A DNA stretch of 16,513 nucleotides from Brachionus plicatilis. Its lineage: Eukaryota; Rotifera; Eurotatoria; Ploima; Brachionidae. The notes under the pieces were generated by a model. That model did not search any database, had not been told where the DNA came from, and was given only the letters and a program-made list of their open reading frames with translations. Below are positions 9,104 to 16,212 of this stretch, piece by piece (the stretch's first letter is position 1; every line of letters begins with the position of its first letter). The translations under genes and the position numbers were made by a program. The DNA lies in assembly GCA_010279815.1 (NCBI GenBank), contig QEOQ01000439.1:157133-173645 (forward strand), in the 5' to 3' direction.

Positions 9104-9455
9104 ACAGAATGCAAATCATATAATATGTTAAAAAATTTTCTCGAACAGCGACTGGTAGGTTTAATTCTTGTTTTCTTCTCTTAAATTGTCGATAAAGCTT
9201 TGGTCCGTTTTCGGTTAATTGTATATTGAATTGTTGCTTTTTGTAATGAAATCTTTTATTCGGATCAGGATTTGGCATCGAATTACCCAAGTATTTCATT
9301 ATTGTACCATATTTTTCTTGGGTTATAATTATTGAAGTTGAATCTTCTTTTTCGGTGTATTGTTTTAGAAACTGTTCAAAGGCTTCTAAATGGGCCTTTC
9401 GACGGGCAGATTCGATCTCTTGAACAGCTTGTTCGGTTGAAATAGAATCACTCAT
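9078..9455 (-). CDS. Retroelement-type N-terminal fragment (region preceding some gypsy/KRBA2-like integrases)
   Basis: 125 codons from an ATG at 9455 (A at -3) to a TAG at 9078. Residues 1-45 are charged and helical (ESARRKAHLEAFEQFLKQY). Residues 46-90 contain ITQEKYGTIMKYLGN, then NKRFHYKKQQFNIQ and KLYRQFKRR, a pattern I associate with the N-terminal portion of some Ty3/gypsy Pol or KRBA2-like integrase proteins, ahead of the zinc finger. This is pattern recall, not a search. The expected His-His-Cys-Cys finger and catalytic core do not follow; from about residue 100 (ENFLTYYMICILF) the sequence looks like chance coding across a truncation. The gene is therefore probably a truncated element remnant, inverted relative to the integrase fragment at 7742-8605. 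Confidence 0.45.
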   Translation of the reverse strand: MSDSISTEQAVQEIESARRKAHLEAFEQFLKQYTEKEDSTSIIITQEKYGTIMKYLGNSMPNPDPNKRFHYKKQQFNIQLTENGPKLYRQFKRRKQELNLPVAVRENFLTYYMICILFNEDTSVF

Positions 9456-10314
9456 TTTTTAAAAATTTATTCAAAGTAAAAAAAAAATAAAAAATAATTA
9501 TATACAACTTAACATAAATTAACATACTATTTATAAATTTGCTACATTATTTGCAAATGTTATTATGCAATTTGTGAATTTGACAAAAAATTTATAAATA
9601 TTTATAGTTTGCATATGAAAGGTATAAATTTGTATTTTGTAAAGAGAAATTTGAAAATTGTATATTTTTACATATTGTATAGAACATATATCATAAAAAA
9701 ATAATATTAATAAATTTGAAAAATTTAAATTATATTTCAATTTATATTATAAAGTAAATATTTAACCCATTCTGTTTGTAAAATTGTAATTAATTATCAA
9801 AACTAAATATTAATTTAATTCTGAACTTTTAAGTTACACAGAAAACGTTTTTCAACAGCGACCAACCTATTGAAAGTTGGAATTTGTTCACAAAACTCTA
9901 AGCTTTAAAACAAGCCCTCGTTTAGGTTGGTCGCGATTGAAAAACGGCTGGGGCAAAAAATGAATGGATGTGTGGTATGTTTCTTTAAATCAAGTTCATC
10001 CATAAATCTCTTCCCCTTTTAAATCTATTTTTGTCCAAAATTTTCATGGTCTAATTTGAACTAAAAAAATAAAGATTAAACATAATGGTCCAATTTATAT
10101 ATGCTCAATTGAAAGATAAAAGAATAAGCTTTAATATGATATATAATATTAAGTTATGGCACTTTTGGTTTTTAAATAAATTCTATATTAAGTATGTCTT
10201 TCTGTGTCTAAATTGCAATATTGCTTTAACTCAATTTTTCACATGATTAATAAAGATTATCCTAATAAATTTATTATTTCTTGAATTATATGAACAAAAT
10301 TTAATTTAATTTTC
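9456..10314. other. AT-rich non-coding stretch
   Basis: No supported gene. It contains one strong inverted repeat at 9846-9946, listed separately. The rest is A/T-run-rich sequence with short frames only. Confidence 0.55.
9846..9946. mobile_element. Tiny MITE-like element with 23-bp inverted ends
   Basis: CGTTTTTCAACAGCGACCAACCT (9846-9868, shown here as CGTTTTTCAA then GCGACCAACCT around two variable bases) is repeated in inverted form at 9924-9946, with 21 of 23 positions matching. The arms are GC-richer than the surroundings and enclose about 55 bp. CAG lies just outside the left arm and, inverted, outside the right arm, so ends may extend a few bases. No target duplication was identified. 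Confidence 0.6.
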
Positions 10315-10473
10315 ATGATGGGAAAACCAAAGTCAAATGAGATAAGAAAGTTAGCCATTGTGCATCATAAAGATGATAAATCAAATAGGCAAATATTTGA
10401 TATTTTATTGGTGAAAGTTCATACAAATACTATTGGTACATGGATACTAGAGTATAAGGAAACAATGAAATGA
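10315..10473 (+). pseudogene. Tc1/mariner-type transposase N-terminal helix-turn-helix fragment
   Basis: A 52-codon frame starting ATGATG at 10315 and ending TGA at 10471-10473. The encoded peptide begins MGKPKSNEIRKLAIVHHKDD and continues with KSNRQIFDILLVKVHTNTIG and TWILEYKE. This is the spacing of the paired-like helix-turn-helix that starts Tc1-family transposases (G-[KR]-P-K...E.R..I...H..G.S.R.I...L....T+..W...Y). The rest of the DDE transposase is absent, so it is a remnant, although a Met start and a stop make the short frame look self-contained. Function in this state is unlikely. Confidence 0.6.
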
Positions 10474-10622
10474 AATGGGTAAAAGTGGTTAAAATTGTTC
10501 ATTTAGGGTTAAATTTTCGGGGTAATAAAATGGAATTTTAGGCGTAATCGTGTTATTCGGTTTAACCCCTTTAGACCTCACACAATTAACCGCCGGAAGT
10601 AAAGGGGTGAGAAAAAATTCGG
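10474..10622. other. Short stretch with small inverted repeats
   Basis: Contains ACCCCTTTA near 10564 and its complement TAAAGGGG near 10600, plus GGTTAAA and TTTAACC pairs around 10508-10565. It could be the degraded end of a DNA transposon; nothing more can be said. Confidence 0.35.
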
Positions 10623-10813
10623 GGAAATTGGGTTACCAATTTAATATGCAATAAAAAAAAAGTGTAACCAGTTAGACTTGGCTCCCATAATTGATCATTT
10701 TTACTCAATAAATAAACAATAATTTTTCATTTATTTTAAAAATATTTAATACTTTAGAATTTGTAATTTAACTCCAACTTAATAATTTCATCTACCAAAA
10801 GCAAGGAGTTTTG
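10623..10813. repeat. Left copy of long direct repeat flanking the LINE
   Basis: Identical to 16323-16513 except for one base (A at 10667, C at 16367), with no indels. The match starts abruptly at GGAAATTGGGTTACC and runs until the window ends, so the true length is unknown. Near its start it contains a 7-bp hairpin AAATTGG-GTTA-CCAATTT. It lies beyond the 3' end of the minus-strand LINE; between it and the A-tail are about 250 bp of AT-rich sequence. Confidence 0.95.
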
Positions 10814-11068
10814 AAAAATCTTAAAAAGTAATTTTTGGCAAGTTTTGTTGGTTCAACAAAAAGATGCAAATGTTTACTCAATTTTTGAAATTCAAAAGAA
10901 CTTCTTAATAAAAAAAGTCCAACCATCTTAGAATTAATGAAAATTAAATTTTATCTTAACAAATAAGGTCATTTAATTTTGCTGATTTTATTTAAAGATC
11001 ACAAATTAGAATTTCGCTGTTTAAAATTACCCCTATCTAAAAAAAAAATTTTTTTTAATTTTTTTTAA
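10814..11068. other. AT-rich stretch between left direct repeat and LINE tail
   Basis: No gene. It would be the remaining part of the left repeat copy if the duplication runs up to the LINE 3' end, giving a duplication of roughly 420 bp; only sequence beyond the window can tell. Confidence 0.5.
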
Positions 11069-11091
11069 TTTTTTTTTTTTTTTTTTTATTC
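11069..11091 (-). terminator. Poly(A) signal and A-tail of the LINE
   Basis: On the minus strand AATAAA (11090-11085) runs directly into a run of 19 A (11087-11069), followed by AATTAAAAAAAATT-type sequence to about 11041. Another AATAAA lies upstream near 11140. This is the usual 3' terminus of a LINE copied from a polyadenylated transcript, or its own A-repeat tail. Confidence 0.8.
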
Positions 11092-11094
11092 TTC

Positions 11095-11130
11095 GATGTG
11101 GCCAGCTGACTTGTGTCATCAAGGGCCATC
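11095..11130 (-). other. LINE 3' hairpin, likely reverse-transcriptase recognition site
   Basis: Minus-strand sequence GATGGCCCTTG...CAAG...GGCCACATC folds into two stacked stems. The inner one is CTTG-ATGACA-CAAG (11123-11110), perfectly paired. The outer one pairs GATGGCC with GGCC-ATC around a 2-nt bulge. A compact hairpin just before the tail is a common LINE 3' feature, where the element's reverse transcriptase recognises its own RNA. That role is inferred here. Confidence 0.6.
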
Positions 11131-11450
11131 ATCCGTTTATTGATAATAAAGTTTAAAAAAAATAAGCTTATAATGTTTCTTTTTCTATTGTAATAATATG
11201 CCAAAAATAAAACAATTAATTTAATTATGAGTTATTTTAAGACACAATTTAAAAATAAACACAAACTAAAAATACAACAAAAGTAGAAATAGTATATAGT
11301 AAAAATAGAAAGTTTGTAATGCAATTTAATTATAAGATGAGAAAGCGAGCTTGGTTAAAAATACATAAAATAATAAATAAATTTGTTGCCTTGCTGATGA
11401 GTTCGACATAAAGAACGAAACCATTATCTTATTGGTCCAAGGTTTTGCAT

Positions 11451-13646
11451 TCATTTGTAGTAGAAGCAGTAATAACTCAGATCAAATTTGGGAAACAACT
11501 CTACAAATTTGTCAAAGATCAGGTTGATGTTGTTTTTTATCCTTTTTTTAAAAAAATTAAATTCTAATTTAATGTCTTTTATACAGAAGCTGTTTATGAA
11601 TTTGCTAAAATAGAACTCAAATGTGTTCATTCCATAGTTATTTAGATCACTGATTCTTGGAATTTGAAGCTGTCCAATGTTTTTAAGAGGGTATTTTTTT
11701 TCTAGTTGATTGTTGTTGATTAGACTCTTAGCAAGGGCTGCTGGAGCATTTGGATCATTTAAAACTTTGAAAGAGAACGCAGTTGTTCTGGCTATTACTC
11801 TATGCTGAAAATTTGCCAAGCCATACTTTTCAAGTAAATTATTAAATTTATTGTAATCCTTAGATATTTCCACTATTGATTTTAATCCCAGTAATTTGTT
11901 TAGACAAATGTTGTAGCAGTTGGCAAGCTTCTGTATCGCTTCTTTTGGAAAATATCCAAATAGTGTCGCACAGTAGTCGAAATATGGAAGGATGAATGAT
12001 TTGAAAAATTGAAGTTTAACTGCACTAGGTAGATAGTAAAGTCTTTTTATGGAGTGTAATTTGCTATTAACAGTCTTCCTTATGTGACTACAGTATATGC
12101 TAAAGTTGAGTTTATTGTCTATTATGACGCCAAGAAGTTTAAATGAGTTAACTACCATTATTTTGTTGCCATCAGCATTTATTTCATTCGGAAGTTCCAC
12201 ATTCTTTTTATTTGTAACCAACATTGCATAAGTTTTAGACCAGTTGATATCGAGTCTGTTAAATGTGCACCATTTTATCATCTCTTTAATTGATTCACGA
12301 AATAATTCCAGGAGAACAGTTAGGTCATTTTCAGATCTGTATAGTGTAGTATCGTCAGCAAATAAAAGAGCTTTTAAGTGTGTGATGAAAAATGGTATGT
12401 CATTGATGAAGAGCAGAAAGAGGAGTGGTCCTAGTACGCTTCCCTGAGGTACAGATAATCGGATCTGCCTCTGACTAGAGAGGTTGTTGTCAAACTTTAC
12501 TAGTTGACTTCTTTCTGAGAAGTAGTTAGCTATTAGGAGAATAGATTTTTGGCTAAAACCATATTTTTTTAGTTTGATTAAGAGCAGACTGGGGTCAACC
12601 AAGTCAAAAGCTTTTCGAAGATCCATGAATAAAAACAAGCCAAAAAGTCTTTTACTTTTGATACGGTTCATTTCACTAATCAATATGTGCAAAGCTGTCT
12701 CACAAGAATGATCAGATCGGAAGCCATGTTGTCCATCAAAAAGTATGTTTTCTTTATTTAAGTATACAATCATTTGTATTGCTAACACTTTTTCAAAAAC
12801 TTTTGCTAGTGGTGGCAAGACTGATATTCCACGGTAGTTATTTACATCATCAATGTCTCCTTTGTTTTTATAAATCGGCGTGACTACCGCAGTTTTCCAT
12901 TCTACTGGTATAGTTTTTTCAGTAAGACACTGGTTAAAAAGACTGGTTATTAGTGGCACAAGTGTTTTTGAGGCGGCTTTCAGTATTTTTGAGGATATCC
13001 CTGATATACCAGGTCCACTTGACGTTGATAAGTTCATAATCAAGTTGAGAACTGTTTCTTCGGAGACCTCTTTAAATTCAAATTCTTCTTTAATTTCATG
13101 TTTTACACAGTCAGTGAAGCATTTATCGATGAAGCCGGCACATTCGATATGATTTGCATTTGAATTTGATGAAAGAGAAGTAAAAAAGATGTTAAAAAGG
13201 TTACTAATGGATCCAGGATCATTGGCAAATTCATCCCCATTATTCATACTCGATGAACTTGCTTGATTGTCTTTAGACGATTTAAGTTTGATTGTGGCTG
13301 AGTAGAATTTCCAAAATTTTTTCGAGTTTTTGAAGTCGTTTGGTGCTTTATTTTTGAAGTAATTGATCATTTTGATTTTATTTAATTGATTATAATTCTT
13401 TTTCATATCATTATAGGTAATAAAGTTATCTACTGAGCGAAAACCGAGATATTTTCTATGCTCTCTATCTCTCATTATTTTAGCATCATGAAGTTCACCG
13501 TCAATCCAAGGGAAGTTATTTTCATTTTTTAAATGTATTTTCTTTTCTGGAGAAATTTCATCGAGTATTTTTAAAATATTTGCTCTAAGAGAGTTCCAAC
13601 GTGAATTAGTATCAAGTTGGTCGATGCATTTGAAGTCAGATTGCAT
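11451..13646 (-). CDS. LINE reverse transcriptase (3' part of the pol region)
   Basis: Copies the element RNA at a nicked target. From the ATG at 13646 the frame is 731 aa to a TGA at 11451-11453. The palm motifs are all there: WKTAVVTPIYKNKG at 250-263, NYRGISVLPPLAKVFEKVL at 270-288, GQHGFRSDHSCETAL at 305-319, motif A FMDLRKAFD (catalytic Asp342), motif B SVPQGSVLGP at 398-407, motif C FADD at 429-432, then LGVIIDNKL at 505-513 and thumb-like FILPYFDYCATLFGY. No RNase H or C-terminal zinc knuckle is evident. The open frame extends upstream of the ATG into the A9 run, with LSAKKVDEIVAKI encoded before the Met. The region before residue 60 (FPWIDGEL) is the usual linker between endonuclease and polymerase. 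So this is better read as the C-terminal part of a larger protein, reached by a frame change, than as a separate gene; the ATG start is formal. Confidence 0.93.
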   Translation of the reverse strand: MQSDFKCIDQLDTNSRWNSLRANILKILDEISPEKKIHLKNENNFPWIDGELHDAKIMRDREHRKYLGFRSVDNFITYNDMKKNYNQLNKIKMINYFKNKAPNDFKNSKKFWKFYSATIKLKSSKDNQASSSSMNNGDEFANDPGSISNLFNIFFTSLSSNSNANHIECAGFIDKCFTDCVKHEIKEEFEFKEVSEETVLNLIMNLSTSSGPGISGISSKILKAASKTLVPLITSLFNQCLTEKTIPVEWKTAVVTPIYKNKGDIDDVNNYRGISVLPPLAKVFEKVLAIQMIVYLNKENILFDGQHGFRSDHSCETALHILISEMNRIKSKRLFGLFLFMDLRKAFDLVDPSLLLIKLKKYGFSQKSILLIANYFSERSQLVKFDNNLSSQRQIRLSVPQGSVLGPLLFLLFINDIPFFITHLKALLFADDTTLYRSENDLTVLLELFRESIKEMIKWCTFNRLDINWSKTYAMLVTNKKNVELPNEINADGNKIMVVNSFKLLGVIIDNKLNFSIYCSHIRKTVNSKLHSIKRLYYLPSAVKLQFFKSFILPYFDYCATLFGYFPKEAIQKLANCYNICLNKLLGLKSIVEISKDYNKFNNLLEKYGLANFQHRVIARTTAFSFKVLNDPNAPAALAKSLINNNQLEKKYPLKNIGQLQIPRISDLNNYGMNTFEFYFSKFINSFCIKDIKLEFNFFKKRIKNNINLIFDKFVELFPKFDLSYYCFYYK

Positions 13647-13665
13647 AATCTTTGCTACTATTTCA

Positions 13666-14523
13666 TCAACTTTCTTTGCAGAGAGATTCCTGCCGGTAAA
13701 ATATTTTTTTTTCTTTATTCTTTGATTTAGTATCGAGTGTTATCATGATAAACATATGATCGCTGAACGGACACATTATATTAACTACTTCTTTGACAGT
13801 ATTATTGTTTTCAATCACTACATCGATTAGTGTTTCGGAGCAGATTAGCTGATTAGATTTTTCATAGTATTTAGTGCATATTCTTGTTGCTTCAGTAACT
13901 CGTTGAGATAGGTTGTTATCGATTAAGAAATTTATTAAATTCATGTTCATGTTGCTCGAGTTGTTCAATAAGTTCATATTCATATCACCAATTATAAACA
14001 AATTTTCATCTAAGTCGAGGTTAAATATAAAATCATCCAGTAAGTTCAAAAAAGTACTATCACTGGTATCAGGTGGTTTGTAGCAGCAGATGAAATTATA
14101 GTTTATTTTATTTATTAATAGCTGAAAATAGATTGATTCGATGTCTAACAGATTTATTGATTTGAGTATCTTGTATTCGTTCCTTATTAGTATTAGCACC
14201 CCACCGCCTTCTGTTGTTTCAGCTCGATCTCTCCTTAGAATTTTATATTTTTCGTTACTAATAAAATTATTTGGGATGCTAGAGTCTAGTTTCGTTTCAT
14301 TAAAGCAAATGATGACATGTAGTCCGCTTTGAATAATCGATGAAACTTCTTGAATTTTATTAAAAAGCCGATCTATATTCAGATGTAATATAGAGAAGTT
14401 ATTATTTTTTTTTGCTTTGAATTCATTTATGTAACATTGTTTTTCTTTTAATAGGTTTTTAATGACTTCATCAGCTATGGGAACAGCTATTGGAGGAAGG
14501 TTATCATATTGAACAAATTCTAG
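13666..14523 (-). CDS. LINE apurinic-type endonuclease region, reached only through a TGA stop
   Basis: Nicks target DNA to prime reverse transcription. The frame is open for 285 codons from just after the TGA at 14524-14526 to a TGA at 13666-13668. The exonuclease-endonuclease-phosphatase motifs appear in order, counted from the codon after the stop: SILHLNI with Asn49, ICFNETKLD with Glu76, GGGVLILI at 107-113, CCYKPPDT at 147-153, IIGDMNMNLL with Asp180 and Asn182, TLIDVVIEN with Asp234, and PFSDHMFI with Asp255 and His256. The active site thus looks intact. There is no in-frame ATG from the TGA until the GDMNMN motif, so independent initiation would lose the catalytic Asn and Glu. A GTG at 14199 is not a credible eukaryotic start. 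The first 40 residues are a linker. The frame equals that of the protease and ORF1; the reverse transcriptase is in the +1 frame. Confidence 0.9.
   Translation of the reverse strand, partial: LEFVQYDNLPPIAVPIADEVIKNLLKEKQCYINEFKAKKNNNFSILHLNIDRLFNKIQEVSSIIQSGLHVIICFNETKLDSSIPNNFISNEKYKILRRDRAETTEGGGVLILIRNEYKILKSINLLDIESIYFQLLINKINYNFICCYKPPDTSDSTFLNLLDDFIFNLDLDENLFIIGDMNMNLLNNSSNMNMNLINFLIDNNLSQRVTEATRICTKYYEKSNQLICSETLIDVVIENNNTVKEVVNIMCPFSDHMFIMITLDTKSKNKEKKIFYRQESLCKES
13704..13713 (-). promoter_or_regulatory. G-A9 run where the frame changes between endonuclease and reverse transcriptase
   Basis: On the minus strand GAAAAAAAAA then TATTTTACC. With nine A the endonuclease frame continues to a TGA at 13666-13668; with eight A it would enter the reverse-transcriptase frame, which is open here. 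Polymerase slippage on the A run, ribosomal +1 shifting, a homopolymer mutation or a sequencing error could each explain it. Confidence 0.5.
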
Positions 14524-14526
14524 TCA
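14520..14526 (-). promoter_or_regulatory. Candidate stop-codon readthrough site TGA-CTAG (protease/endonuclease)
   Basis: The protease stop reads TGA CTA G. UGA-CUA, best as UGA-CUAG, is the readthrough context of alphaviruses and of several animal genes with C-terminal extensions. The endonuclease follows in the same frame with no usable AUG. An ordinary nonsense mutation is the alternative. Confidence 0.6.
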
Positions 14527-15513
14527 TTTGGGTGCAGAACTGAGTACATTCACAATTTCACAAGATTTTATTTCGTTCACAAGCATCGTACACAATGAAT
14601 TTAAGTGTTCTTTTTTAAATATTTCACTAGTAATTTCATCATTTGTTACCAAGCACTTCGCAAAGATACATGTGAAAAGACCACATTCAAAGTTACTTTC
14701 TTGTTGCGGAACTTTTCCTTCAGCTCTGAAAATCCAATCAGCTAGTCTAGTTTTAGTGTTTATTTCACTGCTTATTAAGTCAGAAATAAATTGTTTTACT
14801 TCATCTTTTCTTTTAGCATTTGTAGGTAAGCTGATTTTGGGATCAAAATATCTAACTTTTTTTGTTGCAGTATGAACTGCTACCAGAGACCAGTGATCAA
14901 AAACACAGATCGGTATAATAACTAGTTCATAGTTGAAGATGTTCGCATTAATGTATTTCAGTGGTTTATTATCATTTGTTGATTTTCTCTTAAACTTTAA
15001 AAAAGCTTGCGATGAAATCGTCAGTGTCTTTTTTACAAGTCGCTGGTTTAATCTTTCATTCACAACCAGGTTAAGGTAAAAATTTACCAATTCATCACTA
15101 AACCATTTTTTTTTATTATTTGTTTTTTCATAATTGAAGCATAATAGTGGTTGAATCAGTTTGTTAGTGATTTCAATATTGAATGCTTTTACGATTGTTT
15201 CATCAGGTTTTTGTTCTGTTACTGGTTGTGAGTATAAATTCGAGCAAAACTGATCACGGAATTCAATATGATTGTCATTGGTGTTTATATGGTCTGTTAC
15301 CACTAAAGTATCCACAGTTTGGGAATCAACAATAACTTTATTATAGACAATAGATGGTTCATTGTTTTTTAATTCGGTAATATTTAAATGCATTTTTATT
15401 TTTTCATTATTATCATTTAGATTATTTGTTTTATTTTCGGGATAAATGGGTGTACAAAAGGAGGAAGCAATTAGTTCAAAATCATTGTCATCTATTGGTT
15501 TTTTCTGTGATTG
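14524..15513 (-). CDS. Ulp1/C48-type cysteine protease encoded inside the LINE
   Basis: Ulp1-family enzymes cleave SUMO or related peptides after Gly; here it probably serves the element, perhaps to cut its own polyprotein or to remove SUMO from host factors. The frame is open for 329 codons from right after the ORF1 TAG to a TGA at 14524-14526; the first ATG is at 15393, 41 codons in (289 aa from there). Counted from that Met, the family pattern is KKWFSDELVNFYLNLVVNER at 95-114, IIPICVFDHWSLVAVH with catalytic His167, VRYFDPK with Asp184, WIFRAEGKVPQQ with the oxyanion Gln230 (or 231), and FECGLFTCIFAKC with the nucleophile Cys237. The triad is complete. The N-terminal 90 residues are Asn/Asp-rich linker. 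It is placed between ORF1 and endonuclease in the same frame as both. Confidence 0.88.
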   Translation of the reverse strand, partial: QSQKKPIDDNDFELIASSFCTPIYPENKTNNLNDNNEKIKMHLNITELKNNEPSIVYNKVIVDSQTVDTLVVTDHINTNDNHIEFRDQFCSNLYSQPVTEQKPDETIVKAFNIEITNKLIQPLLCFNYEKTNNKKKWFSDELVNFYLNLVVNERLNQRLVKKTLTISSQAFLKFKRKSTNDNKPLKYINANIFNYELVIIPICVFDHWSLVAVHTATKKVRYFDPKISLPTNAKRKDEVKQFISDLISSEINTKTRLADWIFRAEGKVPQQESNFECGLFTCIFAKCLVTNDEITSEIFKKEHLNSLCTMLVNEIKSCEIVNVLSSAPK

Positions 15514-15516
15514 CTA
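15508..15516 (-). promoter_or_regulatory. Candidate stop-codon readthrough site TAG-CAATCA (ORF1/protease)
   Basis: The ORF1 stop and the following six bases read TAG CAA TCA. This fits the UAG-CARYYA rule of tobamovirus-type readthrough exactly (R = A, Y = T, Y = C). The frame after it is open for 329 codons and encodes the protease. Reinitiation at the ATG 120 nt downstream (15393) is the main alternative. Confidence 0.6.
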
Positions 15517-16212
15517 ATCTGTAAATATTTTTCTTATTGAGTTGTTTCTAATACCATAATGAAATTTCTTCTTATTTTCAGTTCCATATTTCAGTCCGGT
15601 GGTTTGGTCAATCTGTTCAAGTTTGCTATTAAGTCTATTTCTTTCATCACGCAGTTGTTTAGCTATTACTCTCTCAGCTTCAGTAAGATCATGATTAATA
15701 AAAATTTTATTTTGATACTTTTTCAACTTAGACGAGTTTTTCATAGCAGAATTTTTAGCAATTATATCGACAAATTCGACCACCATTGAGTTAGACTGTT
15801 CGTTCATGTTTGTTTGCTTATTCTTTACTCGAGTAAAACTCTTGACTTTCTTCATTTCAGTTTCTAAGATTATTAGAATCTCTGTTAGGAGTTTTTCTTC
15901 TTCTTTATCGTCTATTTTATCTTCCTTGATTGTTGCTTTAGGCAGCCCTGTAATAATGACATTTTTCTCTTTTTTTTCTTTCACCTTAAGTTCTTTTGAG
16001 CATTTAGCGATCAAAACGTTTTCAAACTCATTATTTTTTTCATTTTTGAATAAAGATGCAAACGATGGTAAGACTTTTGGATGCTCTTCTTTTTTTGATA
16101 ATTCGCTTTTCAGATTACTGTTTTCTTCCTCAAGAGCTTCAACGCGGACTACAAGAGCTTGGAACTGTTGCATAAATTGATCGAATTGAGACTTTTCAAG
16201 AAAAATTGCCAT
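15514..16212 (-). CDS. LINE ORF1 protein (coiled coil, RRM-like, nucleic-acid binding)
   Basis: The Gag-like partner of LINEs: it coats the element RNA and acts as a chaperone. 232 aa from the first ATG at 16212 (A at -3) to a TAG at 15514-15516. Residues 10-42 form a heptad-rich helix (FQALVVRVEALEEENSNLKS), a likely oligomerisation coiled coil. KNVIITGLP at 83-91 and SMVVEFVDI at 142-150 mark the strands of an RRM-like fold. INHDLTEAERVIAKQLRDER at 172-191 and FHYGIRNNSIRKIF at 217-230 match the C-terminal domain of ORF1 proteins of the Jockey/CR1/L2 type. There is no zinc knuckle. The stop is followed by CAATCA and the frame stays open through the protease, so ORF1 probably also exists as the N-terminal part of longer products. 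Confidence 0.85.
   Translation of the reverse strand: MAIFLEKSQFDQFMQQFQALVVRVEALEEENSNLKSELSKKEEHPKVLPSFASLFKNEKNNEFENVLIAKCSKELKVKEKKEKNVIITGLPKATIKEDKIDDKEEEKLLTEILIILETEMKKVKSFTRVKNKQTNMNEQSNSMVVEFVDIIAKNSAMKNSSKLKKYQNKIFINHDLTEAERVIAKQLRDERNRLNSKLEQIDQTTGLKYGTENKKKFHYGIRNNSIRKIFTD

Noticed and set aside
12244..13152. Plus-strand frames at 12244-12447 and 12880-13152
   Set aside because: They lie antisense within the reverse transcriptase, carry no recognisable motif and are shadows of its codons.
14141..14875. Plus-strand frames at 14141-14332 and 14528-14875
   Set aside because: Antisense shadows of the endonuclease and protease; no motifs.
15559..16180. Plus-strand frames opposite ORF1 (15559-15789 and 15806-16180)
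   Set aside because: Phe/Ser-rich translation is the antisense image of the Lys/Glu-rich ORF1 protein.
11451..16212. A non-standard genetic code explaining the in-frame TAG and TGA
   Set aside because: The reverse transcriptase, ORF1 and the 332-aa gene end normally at TGA or TAG and contain none internally, so reassignment is not needed.
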